Positions 1 to 7,863 of a DNA stretch of 64,000 bases are shown in pieces. Source of the stretch: Pseudoselenomonas ruminantium (GTDB lineage: Bacteria; Bacillota; Negativicutes; Selenomonadales; Selenomonadaceae); contig SVCA01000004.1 in the NCBI GenBank assembly GCA_015058625.1, positions 62,001 through 126,000 of the forward strand. Reading direction: 5' to 3'. Both the position numbers and the translations under genes were made by a program. Position 1 is the stretch's first letter. Every line of letters starts with the position of its first letter. Below the pieces are notes generated by a model, which had not been told where the DNA came from, searched no databases, and was given only the letters and a program-made list of their open reading frames with translations.

Positions 1-1
1 G

Positions 2-286
2 GAAGCAGCGGATACGAGTATTCCCGTACCTGAGAATGGACGCCATGACCAGTACCGCGAATATACCCGCACGATAATGACGGAACGCGGTGGGGCAGAG
101 TTCAAACTCAGCTATGATGGCTCCGTATTTGCCCTGCATCCCGCAGGCAAGCAGGCGGAAATGATGTTGAAAGCTGGCGACGCAGTGCACAATGTGGATA
201 TTGTAAGCAAAGCGCTTCACGCAGCTTTCAGTGAAATGGGATTGGGACTTGAGGATTTGGATGCGGTGTATGTATGCTTCGATTAA
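2..286 (+). CDS. C-terminal fragment of an unrecognised protein
   Basis: The reading frame is already open at the left edge and runs to a TAA at 284-286, so only the last 94 or so codons are visible. The fragment is soluble-looking, with no membrane segment. It ends in an acidic helix-rich tail (GLGLEDLDAVYVCFD). I do not recognise a family. A strong stem-loop 12 bp after the stop suggests it ends a transcription unit. An internal ATG at 77 has no good ribosome binding site, so I read the frame as continuing from upstream. Confidence 0.6.
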   Translation, partial: EAADTSIPVPENGRHDQYREYTRTIMTERGGAEFKLSYDGSVFALHPAGKQAEMMLKAGDAVHNVDIVSKALHAAFSEMGLGLEDLDAVYVCFD

Positions 287-297
287 CTAAGTGAGGG

Positions 298-333
298 CAG
301 CCCTGCAAGAGAAAAAACTTGCAGGGCTGTATT
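298..333 (+). terminator. Rho-independent terminator after the first gene
   Basis: A perfect 12-bp stem (CAGCCCTGCAAG at 298-309, its complement at 318-329) encloses an A-rich 8-nt loop. The run of T after it is weak (TATTATT), so termination efficiency is uncertain. Confidence 0.7.
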
Positions 334-399
334 ATTGGCAGGATTTTTGCTGTGTGGAGGGAACATATATAGAAAATAGATTGTATTGGGGTGAGGCTC

Positions 400-1137
400 T
401 TGAAAAAATCCATCATCATCATCGGCGCTGTATTTATTTATATTGTGATTATGGCCGCAGGAGCAGCGGCGTATTTCTATTTTGACCAGCAGCAGAAAAT
501 CCATCAGGAAGCAATGCAGGCGGCTGAACAGCTGCAGAAGGAAAAGACTCCAGAGGAGCTGCAGCGGGAGGCGGAGAAGGCCAAGGAGGAAGAACTGCGC
601 AGACAGGCCGAAGAACAGGAACGACAGAAGCGGGAACAGCGGCGCAAGAAAGAACGGGAACTCAAAGAGGCCATGAAGGAAGAAACCATCAACGGCATCA
701 CCTACTATAAGTATAATTGGCCCAAGAAGCCGGAGCCTGGCGTGTATCTGCGTCCCTTCGTGATGGCGGGAGGCGTCAAGGCGGCCATGGCCTACGAAAT
801 CTATTACTTTTATCACATCAATGACCCTTTGCAGACGGCTTGGATTAATGGCGATTTCTTGGACATTATGGCGGGCGGTGAAACGACCACAGTACCTCTG
901 GACTATACACGCATCAATAAGCACATGGCTTCGGATGCGGAGTGGCTGATAGAGAGCTATTCCCTGACGGCTGCCCCCAATGTAATGGCGGCCTTTAAGC
1001 GCATTCTGGCTACGGGGGGCGGTTCCATTGTGTATTACCGCAGTGGCGGCAAATCCCGGCATCACGATTTGAGTGCCACAGAGGTAAAACGCATTCGCGA
1101 AATGATGGAACTTTATGAAATACTGGCGGCGGAATAA
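400..1137 (+). CDS. Membrane-anchored coiled-coil protein of unknown function
   Basis: I choose the TTG at 400 (protein begins MKKSIIIIGAVF) because GGGGTGA at 388-394 makes a good ribosome binding site for it; an in-frame GTG at 391 lies inside that site. Residues 4-25 form one hydrophobic anchor. Residues 30-95 are a very charged E/K/R/Q-rich coiled coil. A soluble C-terminal domain of about 140 residues follows. The orientation is probably a short cytoplasmic end, one membrane span, and the rest outside. I do not recognise the C-terminal domain. It sits just before udk, which has its own -10 element, so shared transcription is possible but not needed. Confidence 0.8.
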   Translation: MKKSIIIIGAVFIYIVIMAAGAAAYFYFDQQQKIHQEAMQAAEQLQKEKTPEELQREAEKAKEEELRRQAEEQERQKREQRRKKERELKEAMKEETINGITYYKYNWPKKPEPGVYLRPFVMAGGVKAAMAYEIYYFYHINDPLQTAWINGDFLDIMAGGETTTVPLDYTRINKHMASDAEWLIESYSLTAAPNVMAAFKRILATGGGSIVYYRSGGKSRHHDLSATEVKRIREMMELYEILAAE

Positions 1138-1143
1138 ATTTTG

Positions 1144-1152
1144 TGCTATAAT
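1144..1152 (+). promoter_or_regulatory. Extended -10 promoter for udk
   Basis: TGCTATAAT is a perfect extended -10 element 39 bp before the udk start. No convincing -35 hexamer is seen, as is common for extended -10 promoters. Confidence 0.5.
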
Positions 1153-1190
1153 CGTTACTAATGCTGTATTCAAAGGAGGTGTTGCACCAA

Positions 1191-1814
1191 ATGAAGACAA
1201 CGATTATTGGTATTGCGGGCGGCTCCGGCTCGGGCAAGTCCACCTTTACCAATCGCTTGAAGAACTTTTTTGGTGAAAACATAACGGTCATATACCATGA
1301 CAATTACTATCGGGCTAATGATAAGTTATCGATGGAAGAAAGACGAAAGATTAACTACGACCATCCCCAGGCCCTGGAAACGGATTTGCTGGTGAAGCAT
1401 TTGGAGAAGCTCAAAGCCGGCAAGAGCATCAAGTGTCCGGTATATGATTTTACACAGCACAATCGCTCGAATAAAACCATTACCATTCATCCCAGCCGGG
1501 TTATCGTCGTGGAAGGCATTCTGATTTTTCAGGATGAACGCCTGCGCGATGCCTTTGACATCAAGATTTTCGTTGAAGCAGATGCTGATGAACGCATCCT
1601 GCGCCGTGTGGTGCGCGATATGGATGAGCGCGGCCGTGAACTGCAGGATATCATTGAGCATTATCTGGCAACGGTTAAGCCCATGCACTATCTCTACGTG
1701 GAACCCACCCGCAATGTGGCGGATATCGTCCTCAACAGCGGCCTCAATGATGTGGCTTTTGATGTGATGAAGACCAAGATTGAGTCTATTTTGGAAAATC
1801 CTGATGAAGATTGA
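1191..1814 (+). CDS. udk: Uridine kinase
   Basis: Phosphorylates uridine and cytidine to UMP and CMP in pyrimidine salvage, in the cytoplasm. The protein has 207 residues, the usual length. It begins with a P-loop (GGSGSGKST, residues 10-18) and carries the family's YHDNYY and VVEGILIF segments and a DMDERGRE lid region. I take the ATG at 1191 because AAAGGAGGTG at 1172-1181 is an excellent ribosome binding site; an in-frame ATG at 1161 lies upstream of that site. It is monocistronic: its own -10 element precedes it and a strong terminator follows. Confidence 0.95.
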   Translation: MKTTIIGIAGGSGSGKSTFTNRLKNFFGENITVIYHDNYYRANDKLSMEERRKINYDHPQALETDLLVKHLEKLKAGKSIKCPVYDFTQHNRSNKTITIHPSRVIVVEGILIFQDERLRDAFDIKIFVEADADERILRRVVRDMDERGRELQDIIEHYLATVKPMHYLYVEPTRNVADIVLNSGLNDVAFDVMKTKIESILENPDED

Positions 1815-1856
1815 GAATAGACAGTTGTATTCTCTGTGTGTAATATAAAAGAGGCC

Positions 1857-1910
1857 AAATCAGCCGTAATCCCTGTCCAACTGGCATGGATTGCGGCTGA
1901 TTTTCTTTTG
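1857..1910 (+). terminator. Terminator after udk
   Basis: A 16-bp stem (1857-1872 with 1888-1903, core AATCAGCCG/CGGCTGATT) with a 15-nt loop is followed by TTTTCTTTTG. Confidence 0.85.
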
Positions 1911-1968
1911 CATGCTTAACGCAATGTCGTTTTTAGAAACACAAAAGTATATCTTTATAATAAAATAC

Positions 1969-1996
1969 TTTACAAATCACTGTAAAGGTGTATAAT
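1969..1996 (+). promoter_or_regulatory. SigA-type promoter of the NSS transporter gene
   Basis: TTTACA at 1969-1974 and TATAAT at 1991-1996 are 16 bp apart and lie 30 bp before the start codon, so the leader is very short. Confidence 0.75.
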
Positions 1997-2025
1997 ATTC
2001 TTATCAAGAATTAGAGGTGATGTAT

Positions 2026-3426
2026 ATGAACGAGAAAAACAGCAAGGACAGCAGCTTTTCCGGCCAGCTTGGCTTCGTGCTAGCGGCAGCCGCCTCCGCC
2101 GTAGGCGTGGGCAATCTTTGGCGCTTCCCGTATTTTGCCGCGAAGGATGGCGGCGGAATTTTCCTGCTGACGTATTTAATTCTGCTCGTGACCTTTGGTT
2201 ACGCACTTTTGTCTTCGGACTTGGCTATCGGCCGCAAGACGCAGCTCAGTTCCATCAAGGCCTATGGCGCGATGAAACCGGGCTGGAAATTCCTGGGAAT
2301 TCTGACCTTCTTCGTACCGGCAATTATTATGACGTATTATGCGGTTATCGGGGGCTGGATTACCAAGTATGCAGTGACGTTCCTGACAGGGGGCGGCGCT
2401 ATGGCTGCACAGGACAATTACTTCGTGGGCTTTATCACGAATCCTGTGGAGTCCGGTATCTATGCCGCGATTTTCATGCTGGCTACGGCCTTTGTTGTCT
2501 ATCGTGGTGTAGAGCGGGGCATTGAAGCATCTTCGCGCATCATCATGCCCATTCTGCTCGTCACGGTTATTTTGATTTCCCTGTACGTTTTGACGTTGGA
2601 AGTCCATGATGCAGATGGCACGGTCAGGACGGGCTTGCAGGGGCTGGCAATTTACTTTCTGCCCAACTTCGAAGGCATGACGCTTAGCAAGTACATCCAG
2701 ATTGTGCTGGATGCCATGAGTCAGATGTTCTACTCGCTGTCGGTTGCCATGGGTATCATGATTACCTATGGTTCCTATGTCAAGAAGGATGTAAATCTCA
2801 ATCAGTCTGTATCGCAGATTGCCATTGTGGATACGGCAGTGGCTGTACTGGCCGGTATGATGATTATTCCCGCCATCTTTGCTTTCTCCGGCATGGAGGG
2901 CATGGCAGCAGGCCCGAAACTCATGTTCGTATCCCTGCCCAAGGTCTTTAACTCCCTTGGCATTGTGGGGATTATCATCGGGGCCGCTTTCTTCCTCATG
3001 GCAATCTTTGCCGCACTGACCAGCTGCATCTCCGTACTCGAAGCTATCGTGGCTAACTGCATGGAAATCTTCCACGCAGAGCGCAAGAAGGTGACGCTGA
3101 TTGTCAGCACCTTCTACACGGTGGTTACGGTAATTATCGCACTGGGCTACAGCCTCTTCTATGTGGAAGTTGGTCTGCCTAACGGTTCCACCGGACAGCT
3201 TTTGGATATCATGGACTACATCAGCACCGCCTGCATGATGCCCATTATTGCTTTCCTGTCGGCCATCCTGATTGGCTGGCTCGTGAAGCCGGATTGGATT
3301 ATCGGCGAGATGGAAGCCGATGGCAGCACAATGCCGCGCAAAGGTCTCTATCGGGTGGTTATCCGCTATGTGGCGCCGGTTATCATGGTGATTCTGGCCC
3401 TGCAGGCTTTCGGCGTAATTAATTAA
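2026..3426 (+). CDS. Sodium-dependent NSS (SNF) family transporter
   Basis: An Na+-coupled amino acid or amine importer of the neurotransmitter:sodium symporter family (LeuT fold) in the inner membrane. The 466-residue protein has about 11 hydrophobic segments. It shows the family signature near the start: GNLWRFPYFAAKDGG at about residues 29-43, with the unwound TM1 glycines. The ATG at 2026 is chosen because AGAGGTGA at 2013-2020 is its ribosome binding site; the GTG and ATG just upstream overlap that site. Bacterial members often carry tryptophan, tyrosine, leucine or alanine, but the substrate cannot be read from sequence alone. It has its own promoter and no co-directional partner in an operon. 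Confidence 0.92.
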   Translation: MNEKNSKDSSFSGQLGFVLAAAASAVGVGNLWRFPYFAAKDGGGIFLLTYLILLVTFGYALLSSDLAIGRKTQLSSIKAYGAMKPGWKFLGILTFFVPAIIMTYYAVIGGWITKYAVTFLTGGGAMAAQDNYFVGFITNPVESGIYAAIFMLATAFVVYRGVERGIEASSRIIMPILLVTVILISLYVLTLEVHDADGTVRTGLQGLAIYFLPNFEGMTLSKYIQIVLDAMSQMFYSLSVAMGIMITYGSYVKKDVNLNQSVSQIAIVDTAVAVLAGMMIIPAIFAFSGMEGMAAGPKLMFVSLPKVFNSLGIVGIIIGAAFFLMAIFAALTSCISVLEAIVANCMEIFHAERKKVTLIVSTFYTVVTVIIALGYSLFYVEVGLPNGSTGQLLDIMDYISTACMMPIIAFLSAILIGWLVKPDWIIGEMEADGSTMPRKGLYRVVIRYVAPVIMVILALQAFGVIN

Positions 3427-3446
3427 ATATTTGATAGCAGGAAATT

Positions 3447-3506
3447 AAATTCCCCTTGGCGAAATCATAACCAATAAGAATATGATTAAAGACAAGGGGA
3501 ATTTTT
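3447..3506 (+). promoter_or_regulatory. Long hairpin that terminates the NSS gene and covers the next ribosome binding site
   Basis: AAATTCCCCTTG (3447-3458) pairs perfectly with CAAGGGGAATTT (3493-3504). A nested 7-bp stem (AATCATA 3463-3469 with TATGATT 3481-3487) closes the middle. The right arm runs into five T residues, as in a terminator, but it also contains the AAGGGGA ribosome binding site of the EAL gene that starts at 3507. It can therefore act as terminator, as translation block, or both. Confidence 0.7.
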
Positions 3507-5453
3507 ATGTGGACTTGGCTGAGTGACTATAATTATGATTTCGCATTAGCGACCATTCCCATCCAGATTATCCTGATGGTGGTCTATCTCATACGACAGC
3601 AGCTGCCTACCCGGCAAAGCCGCAGCTTTATGCTCGTCATGGTCATGAATATCATCATGACGGTTATGGATATTATCTCCTGTGAACTGAACGAAGTATG
3701 GCAGGAATATCCGATTTCGCTCAGCTATGCACTGAATATTGCTTATTTTCTATCTTTTATCATCAGAGGCTGGGGGCTCTTTGATTATACGGCATCTGTG
3801 GTGGATGCCGTCAGCCGCTGGGGACGCAGGTTTACGTGGATTACGGCCCTGCCAGCGCTGTTTGTCTGTGGACTTATCCTTTCGACGCCCTGGACAGGCA
3901 CGATTTTTACCATGGACCCGGTGACGGGCTATCATAATCTTGGCTGGTATAATGTCATCTATTTCAGCACCTGGTTTTATATCGCCGCTTCGGTCATTTT
4001 GATGTTTGTGTGCCGGAATGAGGTACTGTTCAAGATGCAGGCAGGTATCTATATCTGCAATGTGATTCTGGCTGTGGGGATTATCTACAGGCATGCTTTT
4101 ATCCAGGTACTGGTTACCAGCTATTTCAGTCTTCTGGCCATTCTGATCATTTATCTGACTGCGCAGAATCCGGACTCATTCCGAGACCGGATGGTGGATG
4201 TGCTCAACAGGGCGGCCTTTGCAGAAATGGTGATGGATTTAGTGCTGCATAAGCGGCAGTTTTCCTGCTTTGGTGTCTGCGTCAAGAATTATCCTGCCTA
4301 TAAAACCGTATACGGTTCGGAAACGATGTATAAGAGTTTGCGGAATATCGGTCTTTGGCTTACCCGTGAATTCAAAAGTTTCTATGTGTTTTATCTGGGC
4401 AATGGTCAGATGGTCATGCTCGACCATGAAGCGGAATACAACGACATTCAGGAATTAGCGATCAAAATTCAGGAACGGTTCCGTTATCCGTGGTCGGAAA
4501 ACGGCGGTGCGCAGGTACCATTGCTCACGAATTTGGTGTATATTTCCAAGAGCGTGCCCAAAAATTCCGTCCGCAGTGTGGAGCTGGGGCTGGAACAGGC
4601 CTTTGCCGAAGCTGAACGGCGGGATAACGCAACGGTCTATGTGGCTGATGAAGTCCTATTGGCAAAACTGAAACGGCAGGAACGCGTCCGTTTGCAATTG
4701 CGAAAGGCCCTGCGGGATAAGTCGCTGGAAATTCACTTGCAGCCGCTGTACAATGTTCATACCGGAAAGATTTCCGCACTCGAGGTACTAGCCCGTCTGC
4801 GAGATGAGCAGCTCGGCTTTATTCCGCCGGCTGAGTTTATTCCTCTGGCGGAAACGGAAGGGGAAATCATGGAGCTCGGACGGCAGATTTTTGCCAAGAC
4901 CTGTCAGTTTATCAGCGAGACGGATTTGGAAGCCTTAGGCATTGAATTTTTGACGGTCAATCTGTCCCCGGCACAGTGCTTGAATTACAGTCTGGGGGAT
5001 GAGCTGGAGCGCATTGCCGTCCAGCACCGCATCTCCATGGACAAAATCCGGCTGGAGGTCACCGAGTCCGCCATTGGGGAAATGGATTCACTGCTGGAAC
5101 AGATGCGCCGGCTGAAAAATTGCGGCGTGGGCTTCCTGCTCGATGATTTTGGGGCAGGCAGTTCCAATCTGGTGCGCGTGATGAATCTGCCCTTTGCCAT
5201 GGTAAAGATTGATATGCAGCTGGTCTGGTCTTACTTCCGCAGCTCGAGCAACATGCTCCTGCATATTGTGCGCATGTTCCAGGAGGATAAAATGACCATC
5301 ATCATCGAAGGGGTGGAGGATAAGCATATGGCCCAACAGCTTGCCAAGATGGGCTGTGATTACGAGCAGGGCTACTATTTTTCCCGTCCTTTGCCGCCGG
5401 AAGAACTGCTGGTATTCTTGCAGGAACATCGCGATTATGACTGGCTGACGTAA
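3507..5453 (+). CDS. Membrane-anchored EAL-domain protein with degenerate GGDEF region
   Basis: Probably hydrolyses or senses cyclic di-GMP at the membrane. Residues 1-220 hold about seven hydrophobic segments, a 7TM-like sensor. Residues about 225-400 resemble a GGDEF domain but lack a GGDEF motif. The EAL domain fills about residues 405-645. In it I see EVLARL in place of EALLRW, NLSPAQ, LEVTES, LDDFGAGSSNL, VKID, EGVED and QGYYFSRPL, so the metal- and substrate-binding E, N, E, DD, K, E and Q are present. The phosphodiesterase is therefore likely active, with the degenerate GGDEF part regulatory. The ATG at 3507 has AAGGGGA six bases upstream, inside a strong hairpin. Confidence 0.88.
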   Translation: MWTWLSDYNYDFALATIPIQIILMVVYLIRQQLPTRQSRSFMLVMVMNIIMTVMDIISCELNEVWQEYPISLSYALNIAYFLSFIIRGWGLFDYTASVVDAVSRWGRRFTWITALPALFVCGLILSTPWTGTIFTMDPVTGYHNLGWYNVIYFSTWFYIAASVILMFVCRNEVLFKMQAGIYICNVILAVGIIYRHAFIQVLVTSYFSLLAILIIYLTAQNPDSFRDRMVDVLNRAAFAEMVMDLVLHKRQFSCFGVCVKNYPAYKTVYGSETMYKSLRNIGLWLTREFKSFYVFYLGNGQMVMLDHEAEYNDIQELAIKIQERFRYPWSENGGAQVPLLTNLVYISKSVPKNSVRSVELGLEQAFAEAERRDNATVYVADEVLLAKLKRQERVRLQLRKALRDKSLEIHLQPLYNVHTGKISALEVLARLRDEQLGFIPPAEFIPLAETEGEIMELGRQIFAKTCQFISETDLEALGIEFLTVNLSPAQCLNYSLGDELERIAVQHRISMDKIRLEVTESAIGEMDSLLEQMRRLKNCGVGFLLDDFGAGSSNLVRVMNLPFAMVKIDMQLVWSYFRSSSNMLLHIVRMFQEDKMTIIIEGVEDKHMAQQLAKMGCDYEQGYYFSRPLPPEELLVFLQEHRDYDWLT

Positions 5454-5470
5454 AAAAATTCTGCAAAGCC

Positions 5471-5499
5471 TTTACAGCTGGGCGCATGCGTGGTATACT
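5471..5499 (+). promoter_or_regulatory. Promoter of the rimP-nusA-infB operon
   Basis: TTTACA at 5471-5476 and TATACT at 5494-5499 have the ideal 17-bp spacing. Transcription would start about 95 bp before rimP. Confidence 0.8.
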
Positions 5500-5530
5500 C
5501 TAATAGTTAAATCTTAAAGTATTTTATGCT

Positions 5531-5560
5531 AAAGAGTGGGTGAAAGCCCACTCTTTACTC
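5531..5560 (+). promoter_or_regulatory. Leader hairpin between the operon promoter and rimP
   Basis: AAAGAGTGGG (5531-5540) pairs perfectly with CCCACTCTTT (5547-5556) around a 6-nt loop, followed by ACTCTTATG. It lies inside the untranslated leader, so it could be an attenuator. The trailing T-run is interrupted, which weakens the terminator reading. Confidence 0.55.
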
Positions 5561-5602
5561 TTATGTTTTGAAAGCAAATAAGATGTATAGGGAGGTGGAT
5601 GT

Positions 5603-6058
5603 ATGGCAGCAAAGAATATTGAAGAATCCGTAGAACTTATGGTGCAGGAACTTCTAACCGGCCAGGACGTCATTGAACTGGTAGATGTGGAGTATGTCAA
5701 GGAGTACACGGATTACTATCTGCGTGTCTACATCGATAAAGAAGGCGGCATTGACATTGAGGATTGCCAGGAACTCAGCGAAAAGCTGGAGGTAATGCTG
5801 GATGAAAAGGATATCATTCCCGATGCCTATATTTTGGAGGTATCGTCGCCTGGTATTGACCGCGTGCTCAGAAAGCCCCGGGATTTGGAACGGGAGCAGG
5901 GCAAGGCCGTGGATGTGACACTCTATGCACCTATGGACGGCAAGAAAAACCTCACGGGGGTACTCACCGGCTTTGACGGTGAAAAGTTCACCCTCGATGA
6001 TGAAATCACCATTGAACTGAGTAAGGCGGCACAGATTCGCCTGCATATTGATTTTTAA
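5603..6058 (+). CDS. rimP: Ribosome maturation factor RimP
   Basis: Binds the 30S subunit during assembly. The 151-residue length is normal. The family's EVSSPGIDR segment is at residues 86-94, marking the junction between the N-terminal alpha/beta domain and the C-terminal SH3-like barrel. GGGAGGTGG just upstream is a strong ribosome binding site for the ATG. It is the first gene of the classical operon rimP-nusA-ylxR-ylxQ-infB-rbfA-nrnA-truB-ribF, in which factors for transcription elongation, translation initiation and 30S maturation are made together. Confidence 0.95.
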   Translation: MAAKNIEESVELMVQELLTGQDVIELVDVEYVKEYTDYYLRVYIDKEGGIDIEDCQELSEKLEVMLDEKDIIPDAYILEVSSPGIDRVLRKPRDLEREQGKAVDVTLYAPMDGKKNLTGVLTGFDGEKFTLDDEITIELSKAAQIRLHIDF

Positions 6059-6100
6059 GGCTGAGTCACTTGGCCTGATATATTTGGGAGGATTAGAATT

Positions 6101-7237
6101 TTGGCAAGAAGAACTACGAAAGCGAAGGATAACGGGCAGGAGTTTCTGGAGACTCTGCGGGAATTGAGCCGGGAGCGTGGCATTGATGAGGAATTCTTAT
6201 TTGAAGCCATTGAAGCTGCTCTGATTACGGCTTACAAGCGCAACTTCGGCTCTGCCCAGAATGTTCGCGTTACCCTGTCCCGGGATACGGGCACGTACCA
6301 TGTGTATGCCGTTAAGACCGTGGTGGAGGATGTTGCTGACGAAATTACGGAAATCTCGCTGGCACAGGCCCGCACCATTCGTCCGGAATACGAAGTGGGC
6401 GATGTTATCGAAATCGAAGTTACGCCGGCTAACTTTGGCCGCGTGGCTGCCCAGACGGCTAAACAGGTGGTTGTACAGCGCATCCGCGAAGCAGAACGCG
6501 GCATGATTTACGAAGAATTCCAGAGCCGTGAAAGTGATATTTTGACGGGCCTCGTGCAGCGTGTGGAAAACCGCAACGTATTCATCGACCTGGGCAAGAC
6601 GGAAGCTGTGCTGACGCCGGCCGAACAGATTCCGACGGAAACCTACAGCCATGGCGACCGCATCAAGGCGTTCATCGTGGAAGTCAAGAAGACCAACAAG
6701 GGCCCGCAGGTTGTGGTATCCCGTACCCATCCGGGCCTCTTAAAGCGCCTCTTTGAACTGGAAGTTCCCGAAATTCAGGAAGGCATCGTAGAAATCAAGT
6801 CCGTGGCGCGCGAACCGGGCAACCGTTCCAAGATTGCCGTTTGGTCCAAGGACGAATCCGTGGACCCCGTTGGTTCCTGCGTAGGCTACCGCGGTATGCG
6901 CGTGCAGGCCATCGTTGACGAACTCGGCAGCGAGAAAATCGATATCGTAAAATGGAGCGAGGACCCGGCGAAGTTCATCGCTAACGCGCTGAGCCCGTCC
7001 AAGGTTGTATCCGTGGCCGTTAACGAAGCCGAAAAGGTTTCCCGCGTAGTCGTTCCGGATTATCAGCTGTCCCTGGCCATCGGCAAGGAAGGCCAGAACG
7101 CCCGCCTCGCTGCTAAACTCACGGGTTGGAAAATCGACATCAAGAGCGAAAGCCAGGCTGCTGATGAAGAACTGGACGAAAACATGAACGAAGTGGAAGT
7201 GGAGAGCGACGAAGCTTTCACCGCAGAGGGTGAATAA
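6101..7237 (+). CDS. nusA: Transcription termination/antitermination factor NusA
   Basis: Binds RNA polymerase and nascent RNA, modulating pausing and termination. The 378 residues contain the N-terminal polymerase-binding domain (1-125), an S1 domain (about 135-200) and two KH domains (about 205-345, with GYRGMRVQAIVDELG and the GKEGQNARLA loop). An acidic tail follows. It lacks the long C-terminal acidic repeats of E. coli NusA, as is usual in Firmicutes. The start is a TTG at 6101 (MARRTTKAK) with GGGAGG 12 bases upstream. Confidence 0.95.
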   Translation: MARRTTKAKDNGQEFLETLRELSRERGIDEEFLFEAIEAALITAYKRNFGSAQNVRVTLSRDTGTYHVYAVKTVVEDVADEITEISLAQARTIRPEYEVGDVIEIEVTPANFGRVAAQTAKQVVVQRIREAERGMIYEEFQSRESDILTGLVQRVENRNVFIDLGKTEAVLTPAEQIPTETYSHGDRIKAFIVEVKKTNKGPQVVVSRTHPGLLKRLFELEVPEIQEGIVEIKSVAREPGNRSKIAVWSKDESVDPVGSCVGYRGMRVQAIVDELGSEKIDIVKWSEDPAKFIANALSPSKVVSVAVNEAEKVSRVVVPDYQLSLAIGKEGQNARLAAKLTGWKIDIKSESQAADEELDENMNEVEVESDEAFTAEGE

Positions 7238-7238
7238 G

Positions 7239-7520
7239 GTGAAAACCAAGAAGATACCCCAGCGCATGTGCTTAGGCTGCCAGGAGAGCAAAGCGAAACG
7301 GGAGCTTATCCGCATCGTGCGCAGTCCCGAAGGGGAGTTTTCCGTGGATACCACGGGGAAAAAGCCCGGCCGGGGCGCCTATATATGTCCAAAAATGGAA
7401 TGCTTTAATGCGGCCCGCAAGAGCAAGGGGCTGGAGCGTTCCTTCAAGAGTCCGATTGACAAGTCAGTATATGAGCTTTTGGAGCAGCAATTAAAAGAGC
7501 TGCCGGAAGCTGAGGGCTGA
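7239..7520 (+). CDS. ylxR: YlxR/RnpM family RNA-binding protein
   Basis: A DUF448 protein of 93 residues, always found after nusA; the family has been linked to RNase P modulation and nucleoid-associated regulation. Visible family features are the PQRMCLGC start, RELIRIVR and the GRGAYICP segment. I take the GTG at 7239 (MKTKKIPQRM), two bases after the nusA stop, because GAGGGTGA at 7226-7233 fits it better than the in-frame GTG at 7230. Codons at 7456-7467 read through one copy of the dispersed palindrome (TTGACAAGTCAG), encoding IDKS. Confidence 0.88.
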   Translation: MKTKKIPQRMCLGCQESKAKRELIRIVRSPEGEFSVDTTGKKPGRGAYICPKMECFNAARKSKGLERSFKSPIDKSVYELLEQQLKELPEAEG

Positions 7521-7522
7521 AT

Positions 7523-7843
7523 ATGGCAATTACAAAAGAGCAGCGCATCGTAAATCTTCTGAGCATGGCTCAGAAGGCCGGCCGCATTGTTTCCGGAGCC
7601 TTTGCCGTGGAACAGGCCGTGAAGAAAAAGCAGGCGGTTCTCGTCCTGCTGGCCGGTGATGCCGCAGAAGAAAGCAAGAAAAATTTCATTGCATTAACAG
7701 ATAAATTCGCGATTCCTTATGTTTACTGTCTCGACCGTGAGACTTTAGGCGCATGCTTAGGCAAAGAATTTCGCGCCGTTGCCGCATTGACAGATGACGG
7801 CTTTGCGAAAAAACTTCGCCAGCTTATGGAGGAAACGCTATGA
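7523..7843 (+). CDS. ylxQ: YlxQ, L7Ae-family ribosomal/RNA-binding protein
   Basis: A 106-residue L7Ae/L30e/S12e/Gadd45 fold protein that binds kink-turn RNA, the standard neighbour of ylxR. The motif LLSMAQKAGRIVSG near the N terminus and the LVLLAGDAAEES strand-turn are typical. It starts two bases after the ylxR stop with a weak ribosome binding site, suggesting translational coupling. The exact role in the ribosome is not settled for the family. Confidence 0.88.
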   Translation: MAITKEQRIVNLLSMAQKAGRIVSGAFAVEQAVKKKQAVLVLLAGDAAEESKKNFIALTDKFAIPYVYCLDRETLGACLGKEFRAVAALTDDGFAKKLRQLMEETL

Positions 7844-7863
7844 AATAATTCGGGGGTGGATTA

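Noticed and set aside
4955..4965. TTGACGGTCAA, a near-copy of the dispersed palindrome with a one-base centre (also near 46379)
   Set aside because: The centre has one base instead of two; kept out of the count so as not to inflate it.
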